Below, piece after piece: positions 25,032 to 34,892 of a DNA stretch of 64,000 nt. The stretch is taken from positions 496,001 through 560,000 of the forward strand of contig CAVWMS010000002.1 of the NCBI GenBank assembly GCA_963756185.1, read 5' to 3'. The position numbers and the translations under genes were made by a program. This DNA is from DATAXI01 sp963756185 (lineage in GTDB: Bacteria; Verrucomicrobiota; Verrucomicrobiia; Chthoniobacterales; Chthoniobacteraceae). How positions within the stretch are numbered: the stretch's first letter is position 1; the number at the start of each line of letters is the position of its first letter. The notes below the pieces were generated by a model, which was not told where the DNA came from, made no database searches, and worked only from the letters and a program-made list of their open reading frames with translations.

Positions 25032-27413
25032 TTACGGGTTGCGGGCGGTGGTGGAAACGGCGTTTTGCGCCTCGCGGCACGCCACGATCTGGCCCAATGC
25101 GATGCCGCCGTCGTGGGGTGGAATGCGCTGGTGCCAGATGGGATTGAAACCGGCCTTTCGGAGTTGAGTCACGGCGAGAGTCAGCAGAAGCTCGTTTTGG
25201 AAACAGCCGCCGGTGAGCACGACATTCGGCTGCGCGGCGCGCATTGCCACCGCGACGATCATCTCCGCAAGCGTGCGATGAAACTTCGATGAAATCATCG
25301 CCGGCGTGGCGCCGGCCCGCGCATCTTCCACGATGGCGCGAATCATCGGCGCCCAATCGCACATCGGCCCGGCCAGCTCGAAGGGATAGCTTTCGGCATC
25401 CCGATCCTTCGCGGCAAATTCGAGTTCCATTGCCGCCTCTCCTTCGAATGCCATCCTTTGCCTCACGCCCGCGAGCGACGCGACCGCGTCAAAGAGCCGC
25501 CCCGCGCTCGAGGTGCGCGGCGTGTTCACATTCCGCTTTAGCATCACGCGCAGCGCGCGCAATTCCGCCGGAGAAAACGCACGCACCGAGCCCAGCTCCA
25601 TATCGAAGGCGCTCTCGCCGTAAAGCTCGCGCAGCACGCCGATCGCGCAGCGCCTCGGCTCCCGCACCGCCGCTTCGCCACCCGGCAGCGCGAACGTGCG
25701 AAAATGGGCTACCCGCTGGAAATCCGCGCCGGGCGCCACCGCCAAAAACTCGCCGCCCCAGATCGTGCCGTCAAATCCGTAGCCGGTGCCGTCCCAGGCG
25801 ACGCCCAACGCGGGAGGCTCGATCTCGTTCTCGGCCATGCAGGCGAGCACATGCGCAAAATGATGCTGCACCGGCAACAGCGTGCAGCCGGAGTCCGCGC
25901 GCAGACGAGCCGCGAACTTCGCCGAGAGATAATCGGGATGAGCGTCCATCGCAATCACCCGCGGCTGAATTTCATAGAGCTTTTGCAAGTCACGGACGGT
26001 GCCGCGAAATGCGGCAAACGCCCGCTCTGTCTCGAGATCGCCGATGTGCTGGCTGAGGATCACGTTATCGCCGGCGCAAATCGCCACCGTGTTCTTCAGA
26101 TGCCCGCCCACCGCCAGCATCGCGGCCCCGCGCTGTTTCAGGCGAATCGGCAGAGGCGCATAACCGCGCGCGCGGCGCAGCACGAGTTCGCGGCCCAGGA
26201 CAATTCGCACCACGGAGTCATCCATGTGCCGCACGATGCGCCGGTTATGCACGAGGAAGTACGAGGCGATTCCGCGCAGCCGCTTGACCGCCTCGCGCTC
26301 ATCCGTGCAGATCGGCTCGTCGGAAATGTTGCCGCTCGTCGCCACGATGGGGAAGCCCAGTTTCGTCATCAGCAGGTGATGCAATGGAGAATAGGGAAGC
26401 ATCACCCCGAGCGTCGGGTTTCCCGGCGCGACGGAAAGCGCGATCGCGCTGTCATGGTCCGCCCGGCGGCGCAGCAGCGTGATCGGCGCCTCGGGCGAGC
26501 GAAGCAGGCGCGCTTCGAGATCGGATACTTCGCACTCGGCGCGAATCGCATCGAGCGACGGCATCATGAGCGCGAACGGCTTCTCCTCGCGATGCTTGCG
26601 CTCGCGCAATCGCCGCACGGCATCGTCGTCGCGGGCGTCCACCACAAGGTGAAATCCGCCAACTCCCTTCACGGCCACAATCTCGCCTTCGCGGATGGCG
26701 TTTGCAGCCGCTGTCAGCGCCTCCCGGCGCGAATGCATGAGGCCCCCCTGGTCGTCCCACAGCTCGAGGTGCGGCCCGCATTTCGGGCACGCATTGGGCT
26801 GCGCGTGAAACCTCCGGTCCCGCGGATCGCCATATTCCCGCAGGCAATCCGGGCACATCTGGAAGTCGCGCATCGAGGTGTTTGGCCGGTCGTACGGGAG
26901 CGCCTCGACGATGCTGAAGCGCGGGCCGCAATGCGTGCAGTTGGTGAAGGGATAAAGGTAACGGCGATTCGCCGAGTCGAAGATTTCGGCGAGACATTCT
27001 GGGCAGACCGCAATGTCCGGCAGGATGAGCGCGCTCTTGGGGCCTTCGTCGTCGCTCTGGCGAATCGAGAATTCGCGGTGGCCGGCGGCAGCCAGCCACG
27101 TCGTTTCCATGCTTTGGATGAAGCTCCGCGGCGGTTTTTCGGACTCGATGCGCAGGATGAATTCCCGCGCAAGCGCGGCCGCCCCTTCTATCTCGACGAT
27201 GACTCCCTGCGCGGAATTCCTGACCCAGCCGGCCAGTCCCAGCTCCGTCGCAAGACGAAAAACGGCTGGCCGGAAACCGACGCCCTGCACCGCGCCGAGA
27301 ATCCTCACCCTCGCGCGAACCGGCGCGCCGGCCCGTTCCCGCGAAGCGGCGCGCCGTTTCAGGACCGGCCCGCGCCGGCCAGTGCGCCGTCGTGTTGCGA
27401 GTGAATTGCCCAT
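25032..27413 (-). CDS. hypF: Carbamoyltransferase HypF
   Basis: Makes the carbamoyl precursor of the cyanide ligands from carbamoyl phosphate and ATP. Domains in order over 793 residues: acylphosphatase (GAVQGVGFRPAVFRLATEL, about 40-58), two zinc ribbons (CPECL, CTHCGPRFS, CPDCLREY, CPKCGPH), YrdC-like domain (AVKGVGGFHLVVDARDDDAV), and the Kae1-like C-terminal domain with HHFAHVLACM and GVAWDGTGYGFDGTIWGGEF. The listed ATG at 27413 overlaps the upstream protease gene by 55 bases; a later GTG near residue 32 would remove the overlap and still keep the acylphosphatase domain. Confidence 0.95.
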   Translation of the reverse strand: MGNSLATRRRTGRRGPVLKRRAASRERAGAPVRARVRILGAVQGVGFRPAVFRLATELGLAGWVRNSAQGVIVEIEGAAALAREFILRIESEKPPRSFIQSMETTWLAAAGHREFSIRQSDDEGPKSALILPDIAVCPECLAEIFDSANRRYLYPFTNCTHCGPRFSIVEALPYDRPNTSMRDFQMCPDCLREYGDPRDRRFHAQPNACPKCGPHLELWDDQGGLMHSRREALTAAANAIREGEIVAVKGVGGFHLVVDARDDDAVRRLRERKHREEKPFALMMPSLDAIRAECEVSDLEARLLRSPEAPITLLRRRADHDSAIALSVAPGNPTLGVMLPYSPLHHLLMTKLGFPIVATSGNISDEPICTDEREAVKRLRGIASYFLVHNRRIVRHMDDSVVRIVLGRELVLRRARGYAPLPIRLKQRGAAMLAVGGHLKNTVAICAGDNVILSQHIGDLETERAFAAFRGTVRDLQKLYEIQPRVIAMDAHPDYLSAKFAARLRADSGCTLLPVQHHFAHVLACMAENEIEPPALGVAWDGTGYGFDGTIWGGEFLAVAPGADFQRVAHFRTFALPGGEAAVREPRRCAIGVLRELYGESAFDMELGSVRAFSPAELRALRVMLKRNVNTPRTSSAGRLFDAVASLAGVRQRMAFEGEAAMELEFAAKDRDAESYPFELAGPMCDWAPMIRAIVEDARAGATPAMISSKFHRTLAEMIVAVAMRAAQPNVVLTGGCFQNELLLTLAVTQLRKAGFNPIWHQRIPPHDGGIALGQIVACREAQNAVSTTARNP

Positions 27414-27853
27414 AGTACGTGGCTGATGAGTGTGGGAATGGCGGCTTTGACGGCGGGAGTTAATGTCGAGCCGTAGTCGAACGACTGCGCGGCAACGGTT
27501 CCGGCAAATGCCCTTGGATGCGCGTCGAAAAGCACGGCGGCATAGGCCAGCGCCTGCTGCGCGGTCATATGGTGGTCCAACGCGCCGGGGCAGGGGAGCC
27601 CAGCTTCAATCTCCTCAAAACTCACGCTCCCGGGCGGGTTCTGCGCGGACGGCACGCAGGCGTCAAGAAAGATGACCAGGTCCGCGCCGGCGATGCTGGC
27701 CGCGGCCTCGGGAGTCAATTGGTGGAAAGTTTCAACCGCAACCGGCGGACATTTTTCGGTGTCGCGGAGCATCACGATATATTCCGCCGCGCGCCAGCCG
27801 AGGGCGTCGTCCCCGCGGAGGGGATTGCCATAACCGATCACGAGCGTGCGCAT
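27359..27853 (-). CDS. [NiFe] hydrogenase maturation protease
   Basis: Endopeptidase of the HoxW/HyaD family that removes the C-terminal extension of the large subunit after nickel insertion. 164 residues. MRTLVIGYGNPLRGDDALGW has the conserved nickel-sensing Asp; ADLVIFLDACVPS and DHHMTAQQALAYAAVLFDAH carry the second acidic residue and the His. It sits directly behind hoxH, its presumed substrate (7 bases), and overlaps hypF. Confidence 0.9.
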   Translation of the reverse strand: MRTLVIGYGNPLRGDDALGWRAAEYIVMLRDTEKCPPVAVETFHQLTPEAAASIAGADLVIFLDACVPSAQNPPGSVSFEEIEAGLPCPGALDHHMTAQQALAYAAVLFDAHPRAFAGTVAAQSFDYGSTLTPAVKAAIPTLISHVLWAIHSQHDGALAGAGRS

Positions 27854-27860
27854 GGCGGCC

Positions 27861-29300
27861 TCAACGTTTCACCTCGTCCAGTAATTCGCCGTGCGGCCCC
27901 AACAACTGGATGTGCAGCGGCATCTGGCCGAGCGCGTGTGTCGAGCAGCTCAAGCACGGATCGTATGTGCGGATCACCGCTTCGACGCGATTGAGCATCC
28001 CTTCCCTGATCTGTTGCGACTTCACATAATGCTGGGCCACCTGCTTGACGCTGCGGTTCATCGCCAGGTTGTTGTGACCGGTTGCGATGATCATGTTCAC
28101 CCAGGTGATGAGCCCGTTTTCATCGATTTTGTAATGGTGCATCAGCGTCCCGCGCGGCGCCTCCGAGACGCCGATGCCTTCCGAGCGGTTCGGCCTTGCG
28201 ATGGCCCGCACGTTGCGGTCCAGGATGTCCGGCTCATTCAGCAATTGCTCGATGCGCTCGACGCCGTAAAGGACTTCGATCAGCCGCGCGTAATGCTGGT
28301 GGAACGAGCTGAGGATGACGCCGCGGCGCAACGCCCGAAACTCCGTCCACTCGATGTCCGCCAGCGGTGTTCCGCAGCGGTCGATGATATTCAGGCGGGC
28401 GAGGGGACCGACGCGGTAAATGCCGTCCGGATAGCCCAGCGCCTTGTAATAGGGCGATTTCAAATAGGAATACGACTCGACCGATTCCTCGATGTAATCG
28501 GCGTACTTCGTGGATTCGACCTGATCCGCCACGATGTTGCCCGATGCGTCCACGAAGCGCAAAACGCCGTCGTAATGATCGAGCAGCGCGTCATGTTTGC
28601 CCGAGGCGTTTGGCGTGACCAGTCCCATGAAGAGGCTCGGGAAATTTCCGAACGTGCGGATTTCGTCGCGGAATTGCTCGAGGACACCCTTGAACCACGC
28701 CAGCGTCCGCTGGCTGATTGCCAGGGCGTGCGGAATCATCGTCAGCATTTTGTCGCGTTGTTCCAGCGAAAGCGGCTCGCTCACGCCGCCGGGCACCGAC
28801 CAGCCGGGATGAATGCGCTTGCCGCCGAGCATCGCGATGATCTCCTGCCCAAATTTACGCAGCGCGATGCCGTCGCGCCCCAGCGACGGATGCTCCGCAA
28901 TCACGCCCACGATGTTGCGCTTCTCCGGCGCGGCATCCATGCCGAAAAGCAGGTCCGGCGAAGAGAGATGGAAGAAACTCAGCGCGTGGGATTGCACCAA
29001 CTGCGCCAGATTCATGATGCGCCGCAGCTTCGCGGCCGTCGGCGGAATGGTCACCGCCAGCAGCGCGTCGCACGCCTTCGACGAAGCGATGAGATGGCTG
29101 ACCGGGCAAATGCCGCAGGTGCGCCCGGTCAGGGAGGGCATTTCGCTGAACGGACGGCCTTCGCAGAATTTTTCGAACCCGCGAAATTGGGTTACGTGAA
29201 AGTGCGCGTCCTCGACCTCGCCATTGTCGTCGAGTTGAATGGTGATCTTCGAATGGCCCTCGATGCGGGTAACCGGGTCAATGACGATTTGCTTGGACAT
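27861..29300 (-). CDS. hoxH: NAD-linked [NiFe] hydrogenase large subunit HoxH
   Basis: Catalytic subunit carrying the [NiFe] site; 479 residues from the ATG at 29300, which begins MSKQIVIDPVTRIEGH directly after hoxY. An ATG at 29312 would overlap hoxY by 11 bases. The L1 motif RTCGICPVSH (Cys 62 and 65) and L2 motif DPCLSCSTH (Cys 449 and 452) hold the metals. The 24 residues after His455 (ALGQMPL to DEVKR) are the peptide that the protease gene next door should remove. The L2 form and the Hox partners place it in group 3d. Confidence 0.96.
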   Translation of the reverse strand: MSKQIVIDPVTRIEGHSKITIQLDDNGEVEDAHFHVTQFRGFEKFCEGRPFSEMPSLTGRTCGICPVSHLIASSKACDALLAVTIPPTAAKLRRIMNLAQLVQSHALSFFHLSSPDLLFGMDAAPEKRNIVGVIAEHPSLGRDGIALRKFGQEIIAMLGGKRIHPGWSVPGGVSEPLSLEQRDKMLTMIPHALAISQRTLAWFKGVLEQFRDEIRTFGNFPSLFMGLVTPNASGKHDALLDHYDGVLRFVDASGNIVADQVESTKYADYIEESVESYSYLKSPYYKALGYPDGIYRVGPLARLNIIDRCGTPLADIEWTEFRALRRGVILSSFHQHYARLIEVLYGVERIEQLLNEPDILDRNVRAIARPNRSEGIGVSEAPRGTLMHHYKIDENGLITWVNMIIATGHNNLAMNRSVKQVAQHYVKSQQIREGMLNRVEAVIRTYDPCLSCSTHALGQMPLHIQLLGPHGELLDEVKR

Positions 29301-29301
29301 A

Positions 29302-29835
29302 TCAGGATCCAAAGTGGGTTTTGCCGGTGAGATCGGGCATGCGGCCCGCCAGCAATTCGGTCAGGACGAAATGGATGGTGTCGGCGCTTGGCGGACAGCC
29401 CGGCACGTAAAGATCGACCTTTACATGCTCATGAATCGGCTGCGAGTGCGGCAGCATGCGCGGCACCACCTCGCGGGGCACGTGCTGGTTGCGCGCGGCG
29501 TTCTCGATATACGCGCGATGTTCCACCGCCTCCATCTTGAAACGGTTGCGCATGCCCGGGACATTCGAGGTCACGGCGCAATCACCCAGCGAAACGAGCA
29601 GCTTCGACCGTTTCCGGATTCTATGAATTCTCTCGCGGTCCTCTTCGCTGCTGATCGCCCCCTCGATGAGCACCACGTCGACATTTTCCGGGTATTCCTT
29701 GGCGTCGACGAGCGGGCTGTAGACGAGATCGACCTGGCCCAGCAAATCGATCAGGCGCTCGTCCATGTCCAGCAGCGACATGTGGCAGCCGGAGCATCCA
29801 TCCATCCAGACCGTTGCAATTCGGGGTTTGCTCAT
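29302..29835 (-). CDS. hoxY: NAD-linked hydrogenase small subunit HoxY
   Basis: Electron-transfer partner of HoxH. The 177-residue chain is the short form typical of group 3 enzymes. Proximal [4Fe-4S] ligands appear in MDGCSGCHMSLLDMDE, SLGDCAVTSN and YVPGCPPSADTIH. There is no Tat signal, so the enzyme is cytosolic. Two bases separate its stop from the hoxH start; it follows hoxU directly. Confidence 0.95.
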   Translation of the reverse strand: MSKPRIATVWMDGCSGCHMSLLDMDERLIDLLGQVDLVYSPLVDAKEYPENVDVVLIEGAISSEEDRERIHRIRKRSKLLVSLGDCAVTSNVPGMRNRFKMEAVEHRAYIENAARNQHVPREVVPRMLPHSQPIHEHVKVDLYVPGCPPSADTIHFVLTELLAGRMPDLTGKTHFGS

Positions 29836-29836
29836 A

Positions 29837-30542
29837 TCATCGCTCCTCGCGCATCTCGGTGAGGTGGGACAGGAAGTCGCGCCGCTTCACCATTTCGGCG
29901 ACCGATCTGCCCTTGCTCGAGAGCGCGCCGGTCGGGCAGACCTGCACGCACTTGCTGCAACTGGTGCATGTTTCGGAAAGGCCCCATGGTTCGTTCATGT
30001 CGGTGATGACGCGCGAATTGGTCCCGCGTCCCATCACGTCCCAGGTGTGCGCGCCCTCGATCTCGTCGCACACGCGCACACAACGGGTGCAGAGGATGCA
30101 GCGGTTGTGATCCAGCACGAACAGGTCGTGTGAGGCATCGACGTTCGCCGACGGGAACAAATACGGAAACCGGACGCTGGTCATGCCATGCTCGGCGGCG
30201 AGGTCTTGCAGGTCGCAATGCCCGTTTGCAACGCAGACGGAGCAAACGTGGTTGCGCTCCGCAAAAAGGAGTTCGAGCGTCATGAGCCGGTATTTATGGA
30301 GGCGCGGGCTTGCGGTCGTAATCTCCATGCCTTCCGACACCCTGGTGGTGCAGGCCGGCAGAAGCTTGCTGCTGCCCGCGACCTCGACGATGCAAAGCCG
30401 GCACGCGCCGACATCGGACAGTCCTTCCAGGTGGCAGAGCGTGGGAATGCGGATGCCGGCGTCGGTCGCGGCCTCGAGGATCGCTCTCGCTTTCATCCGC
30501 GCTGACCGTTTTGCCGTCGATGGTGAGAGTTTTAACTGCCAT
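29837..30542 (-). CDS. hoxU: Diaphorase subunit HoxU (frame break at the N-terminus)
   Basis: Fe-S subunit linking HoxF to the hydrogenase. From 30496 the frame reads MKARAILEAATDAGIRIPTL then CHLEGLSDVGACRLCIVEVA ([2Fe-2S]), HVCSVCVANGHCDLQDLAAE (His/Cys [4Fe-4S]), and two ferredoxin motifs HNRCILCTRCVRVCDEIEG and CTSCSKCVQVCPTG. The usual N-terminal strand MAVKTLTIDGKTVSADE is present just upstream, starting at 30542, but in another frame. A one-base error near 30490 probably splits the gene; otherwise translation begins at 30496 with a trimmed ferredoxin fold. Confidence 0.9.
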
Positions 30543-30562
30543 AGGTGGAGTCGGTGCGTGGT

Positions 30563-32161
30563 TTATTCCGGCGGAGGTTGCAGCAGTTCCAGGTATTCAT
30601 TGCGGAAATAGCGGAGGGTGCTGATGACGGGATTGGGCGCCGTCTGGCCGAGGCCGCAGAGGCTGGTGTGTTTCACCATGTCGCAGAGTTCCTCGAGCGC
30701 CTCGAGATCGCGCAGCGTCCCTTTGCGCTCCAGGATTTTCGTCAGCAGCTTGAACATCTGCACCGTGCCCGCGCGGCATGGAATGCATTTGCCGCACGAC
30801 TCCTCCATGCAAAATTCCATGTAGAACCTTGCCACGTCCACCATGTTGGTGGTCTCGTCCATCACCACCATGCCGCCGGAGCCCATGATCGAGCCCAGCT
30901 TGACCAGCGAATCGTAATCCACCGGCGTGTCGAAATATTCCGCTGGGATGCAGCCGCCGGATGGACCGCCGGTCTGCACCGCCTTGATCTTTTTGCCATC
31001 GGGCGTCCCGCCGCCCAGGTCTTCTACAATCTCCCGGATCGTAATGCCCATCGGGACTTCGATCAGCCCGTTGTTGCGGACCTTGCCCGTCAGCGCGAAG
31101 ACTTTCGTTCCCTTGCTCTTCTCCGTGCCGATTGCCGCGTACCAATCCGCGCCGCGCTTGATGATGGGCACGATATTGGCGAACGTTTCCACATTGTTGA
31201 TCAACGTCGGGAAGCCCCACAGCCCGCTCTCGGCCGGAAAGGGCGGCCGCGGCCGCGGCTGGCCCCGGCGTCCTTCCACCGATGCCATCAGCGCCGTCTC
31301 CTCGCCGCATACAAACGCGCCGGCGCCGATGCGCACTTCGAGGTTGAAACTGAACGTCGATTCGAAAATGCCTTCGCCGAGCAGCCCATGCTGCCTCGCC
31401 TGCTTGATGGCGATCTGGAGCCGGCTGATCGCCAGCGGATATTCCGCCCGCACATACAGGTATCCCTGTGTCGCACCCACCGCGTAGGCGGCGATCGCCA
31501 TCCCTTCGATGACCGTGTGCGGGTCGCTCTCGAGCACGCTGCGGTCCATGAACGCGCCGGGGTCGCCCTCGTCGCCGTTGCAGATCACATATTTGCGCTC
31601 CCCCTTCGACTTTGCCACGGTGGACCATTTCAACCCCGTCGGGAAACCGGCGCCGCCGCGCCCGCGCAATCCGCTGCGCGTGATCGCATCGAGGACCTCG
31701 GCCGGCTGCATGTCGTCGATCACGTGATGCAGCGCTGCGTAGCCGCCCAGCTCGATGTAATCGTCGATGCGCTCGGGGTCGATGAGGCCGCCGTTGGCCC
31801 GCACAACCAGCATCTGCCGCGCGAAGAAGGGATGGCTCGGATCGCCTCGCTCGACCTCCGTGCCGCCGCCGGCGAGCGCATCGATGATCGAGCCCGCGTT
31901 CTCCGGCGTGACGTGCTGGTAGAGCGCGTTGTCCGCGGAGACGCTCACCATCGGCCCCTGGCCGCAAAAGCCCATGCAGCCTACGCGCCGAACTTCGATC
32001 TTGTCCCCCGCGCCCTTGTCCGCGACGGCTTTCTCGAGCGTCTTCTTGATCTCCTCCGCGCGCGAGGAGAGGCAGCCGGCGGACATGCAGCAGCGCACGC
32101 AGATTTCCTTCCGGCCCGCCTTGGTTTTTTGAGCGATTGCGTTGAGCTCCTCAAGCAGCAT
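30563..32161 (-). CDS. hoxF: NADH-binding diaphorase subunit HoxF
   Basis: Flavoprotein that exchanges electrons with NAD(H). The 532 residues contain a thioredoxin-like [2Fe-2S] domain with Cys 21/25 and GCMGFCGQG (62-66), the FMN/NADH loop GRGGAGFPTG (167-176), CNGDEGDPGAFMDR (194-207), and a C-terminal [4Fe-4S] set SCGKCIPCRAGT (455-466) with Cys502. It overlaps hoxE by 11 bases. Similar to NuoF, but the neighbouring hoxU-Y-H genes fix the assignment. Confidence 0.95.
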   Translation of the reverse strand: MLLEELNAIAQKTKAGRKEICVRCCMSAGCLSSRAEEIKKTLEKAVADKGAGDKIEVRRVGCMGFCGQGPMVSVSADNALYQHVTPENAGSIIDALAGGGTEVERGDPSHPFFARQMLVVRANGGLIDPERIDDYIELGGYAALHHVIDDMQPAEVLDAITRSGLRGRGGAGFPTGLKWSTVAKSKGERKYVICNGDEGDPGAFMDRSVLESDPHTVIEGMAIAAYAVGATQGYLYVRAEYPLAISRLQIAIKQARQHGLLGEGIFESTFSFNLEVRIGAGAFVCGEETALMASVEGRRGQPRPRPPFPAESGLWGFPTLINNVETFANIVPIIKRGADWYAAIGTEKSKGTKVFALTGKVRNNGLIEVPMGITIREIVEDLGGGTPDGKKIKAVQTGGPSGGCIPAEYFDTPVDYDSLVKLGSIMGSGGMVVMDETTNMVDVARFYMEFCMEESCGKCIPCRAGTVQMFKLLTKILERKGTLRDLEALEELCDMVKHTSLCGLGQTAPNPVISTLRYFRNEYLELLQPPPE

Positions 32162-32648
32162 GGATGAGTCCTTTCAATTTTTCGACCGCTTCCCCGGGCG
32201 TCATGCGCCCGGAGACGCCGCCGTCGTACACCACCGTCGGCGCGATGCCGCAGGCGCCAATGCAGCGCGCGGTGAGCAGCGAGAGTCCATTGTCCGGCGT
32301 GGTCTCGCCGCTCTTGATGGATGCGAAGTTTTGAATCGCTTCGAGGATTCGCGCCGCGCCCTTGACATAGCAGGCCGTGCCCAGGCATACGACGCACGTG
32401 TGGCGGCCCTGCGGCTTGAGGGTGAAGAAATTATAGAACGTCGCCACGCCGTAGACCCTGCTCGGAGGGATGCGCAGCGACTTGGCGACCCATTTCATCG
32501 CGTCCGTATCGAGGTAGCCAAATGCTTCCTGAACCGTGTGCAGCGTCTCGATCAACGCATGCGGCGCATATCCCAGCTTGCGCATCTTCGCGTCGATGAT
32601 CTTCCAGCGCTTATCCTGCGATGGCAGCGGCGGTTTAATGACCTTCAT
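32151..32648 (-). CDS. hoxE: Diaphorase subunit HoxE
   Basis: NuoE-like [2Fe-2S] subunit of the bidirectional hydrogenase. The ATG at 32648 (MKVIKPPLPSQDKRW) is preferred to an ATG 72 bases upstream whose extra residues look non-coding. Four cluster ligands are visible in CLGTACYVKGA and ARCIGACGIAPTVV. HALIETLHTVQEAFGYLDTD is the conserved helical region. The presence of hoxE separates this enzyme from the HoxFUYH-only soluble hydrogenases. Confidence 0.94.
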   Translation of the reverse strand: MKVIKPPLPSQDKRWKIIDAKMRKLGYAPHALIETLHTVQEAFGYLDTDAMKWVAKSLRIPPSRVYGVATFYNFFTLKPQGRHTCVVCLGTACYVKGAARILEAIQNFASIKSGETTPDNGLSLLTARCIGACGIAPTVVYDGGVSGRMTPGEAVEKLKGLIHAA

Positions 32649-32757
32649 ACTTGAGTATTGATGGCTGGAACTATGGCCGGCAGCCGGGCGGTCGTCTGGC
32701 CATCTATTTCCAAATTCCAAGCAAAATTTGGCGCGGGGCGCGGCCGGATCAATTGCT

Positions 32758-33543
32758 TCATAACCTGGCTTTCAGCCAATTCATCCACTCGTCCATCCCT
32801 TCGCCCGTGCGGGCGGAAAGCGCGATGATGTCCGCCTTGGGCGCGACCGCGCCGATGTTTCGCCGCAACAGGCCGATGTCAACATCCGCCGCCGCCGTCA
32901 TGTCGATCTTGCTGATGATGACAAGGCCCGCGCCATGAAAGATGGGCGGATATTTCAGCGGCTTGTCCTCTCCCTCCGTGACGGAAAGTAACACGATGCG
33001 GGCCGATTCACCCAAATCGTACGAGGCGGGACAGACCAGGTTGCCGACATTTTCCACGATGAGCAATCGGCGCCCATCGAGATCGAGGTGTTCAAGGCCG
33101 TGCGCGACCATCTCGGCATCCAGGTGGCAGACCGTTCCCGTGGTCACCTGCACCACCGGCGCGCCTTTGCCGCGAAGGCGCGAGGCGTCATTGACCGTCT
33201 CCAGATCGCCCACAATCACCGCGGCGGGCAGCGCGTCGCCGGCCATATCGAGCGTCCTGGCGATGAGCGTGGTCTTTCCAGAGCCGGGCGACGAAACGAT
33301 GTTGACGCAATACAATCCTTTGGCCTTCAGGTAGCCCCGGTTGCGCTCCGCGAGCCGGTCATTCTTCTCGAGGATTGGCAGATGCAAATGCGCCGCGTGA
33401 CTCTGCCCGTGGCCATGTTCGTGCGAAGGATCGCCATGGGCGTGGCTGTAAACCACTCCCTCGTGTGCGTGAAAATGAGCGCCTTCTTCCAATGGGATCA
33501 CGTTGAACGCCTCGACTTTTCCACAGCCGCAATGCTCGCACAT
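32758..33543 (-). CDS. hypB: Nickel-inserting GTPase HypB
   Basis: Delivers nickel to the hydrogenase precursor with HypA. 261 residues: an N-terminal CEHCGCG high-affinity metal site, a His-rich stretch (HFHAHEGVVYSHAHGDPSHE and on) that probably stores nickel, then the G domain with Walker A VSSPGSGKTTL and the metal-binding Cys-His region TGTVCHLDAEMV. SKIDMTAAADVD is the guanine-specificity NKxD-like motif. It lies between hypA and hoxE, 9 bases after hypA. Confidence 0.96.
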   Translation of the reverse strand: MCEHCGCGKVEAFNVIPLEEGAHFHAHEGVVYSHAHGDPSHEHGHGQSHAAHLHLPILEKNDRLAERNRGYLKAKGLYCVNIVSSPGSGKTTLIARTLDMAGDALPAAVIVGDLETVNDASRLRGKGAPVVQVTTGTVCHLDAEMVAHGLEHLDLDGRRLLIVENVGNLVCPASYDLGESARIVLLSVTEGEDKPLKYPPIFHGAGLVIISKIDMTAAADVDIGLLRRNIGAVAPKADIIALSARTGEGMDEWMNWLKARL

Positions 33544-33552
33544 AAAAGGGAA

Positions 33553-33897
33553 TCAGGTGGTTAGTTCCAGTTGGGAAAGCTCCAGCTCGGCGCCCGCATT
33601 CCCGAGGATCAAAATCCCATCGCATTTCGGGCAGTCGAACCGGAGTTCGGCAAGGCGCACGTTCAGTCCGCAGTTTCCACATTGAAACTCTGCCGGCACG
33701 CGCTCGATTTCCAGCGATGCCTTCTCCGCCATTGTCCCCCGCTTGAGCGCATCGAACGCGAACTCCATCGCCTCGGGCACGACTCCCGAGATCAGCCCGA
33801 CCCGCAGCCGTATCGCCGTGATCGCCGACGCCCCGGCGTTGCGGGCATGTTCCTGCGCCAGCTCGAGCGCATTCTCCATGATTGATATTTCGTGCAT
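33553..33897 (-). CDS. hypA: Nickel chaperone HypA
   Basis: A 114-residue nickel-binding chaperone. The N-terminal MHEISIMENAL has His2, the main nickel ligand. A zinc ribbon follows with FQCGNCGLNVRLAELRFDCP and the second pair in CPKCDG. It lies 6 bases behind the dihydroorotate dehydrogenase-like gene and just ahead of hypB. Confidence 0.96.
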   Translation of the reverse strand: MHEISIMENALELAQEHARNAGASAITAIRLRVGLISGVVPEAMEFAFDALKRGTMAEKASLEIERVPAEFQCGNCGLNVRLAELRFDCPKCDGILILGNAGAELELSQLELTT

Positions 33898-33903
33898 AGT
33901 CTC

Positions 33904-34892
33904 TTAGACGCGCCACCCTTGCAGGATGTGCAGGTAATTCGCCCGCTCGAATGCGGAAGGATTGGGCGTATTTCGGGAATTCATGGCGCCGCGAAATTGG
34001 CTGACCGATTGATACTCCTGAGTTTCCAACCATTCGACAAAGCGGGCAATCACCGATTTCAGATATTCGGGACCGTGGCGCAGCAGGCACGAGACCATCT
34101 GCACCACCGTCGCGCCTGCCATGATTGCGCGAACGGCGTCGGTGGCGGAGTGCACGCCGCCCGTCGCGGCAAGTGGGGTGTCCAGTTGGCTGCTGAGGAT
34201 CGCCAGCCAGCGCAGCCGCAACCGAAGCTCGCTCGGTGTCGAAAGTGTAAGCGTCGGCATCACCTCCAGATCTTCGATATTGAGGTCCGGCTGGTAAAAA
34301 CGATTGAAAATCACGAGCGCGTCCGCGCCGACCGCCACGAGCCGTTTCGCGAAATTGGGCAATGATGAAAAGAACGGCGAGAGCTTCACCGCGAGCGGAA
34401 TGGAGATTTCGCGCCGCACGGCCTGCACCATGTCCAGCGCGCGCCGTTCGACCTCCTCCGCGGTCTCATCGGGGTCCGTGGCGATGTCGTAATAATTCAA
34501 CTCGAGCGCGTCAGCGCCGGCCTCCTGCAGCAAACCCGCATGCGCGACCCAGCCGCCGGGTGTCGTGCCATTGAGCGAAGCGATGATCGGGATGTCCACC
34601 GCTGATTTTGCGGCCCGCACCAGGTCCAGATATTCGTCGCACGACTTGTCAAAGTCGTCGATTTCCGGCAGGAACGATGTGGCCTCCGCGAAACCTTCAT
34701 TATGGGCCTCGATATGCGCCCACCGCGATTGCCCTTCCAGATGGATTTGCTCTTCGAACAACGAGGGAAGGACAACGGCCGCCGCGCCCGCATCCTCGAG
34801 CGCGCGGATTTTGCCCAAATCCTGTCCCAGCGGAGATGCGCCGGCGATAAAGGGGTTCTTCAAGCGCCGGCCGAGATATTGGGTCGCGAGGT

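Noticed and set aside
25704..27404. Plus-strand ORF of 566 codons opposite hypF
   Set aside because: Antisense shadow of hypF with no recognisable motif.
27891..29330. Plus-strand ORF of 479 codons opposite hoxH
   Set aside because: It mirrors hoxH almost exactly; at high GC the antisense frame stays open. Composition is rich in Arg, His and Gln with no domain, while hoxH is certain.
30545..32167. Plus-strand ORF of 540 codons opposite hoxF
   Set aside because: Antisense shadow; the hoxF assignment is unambiguous.
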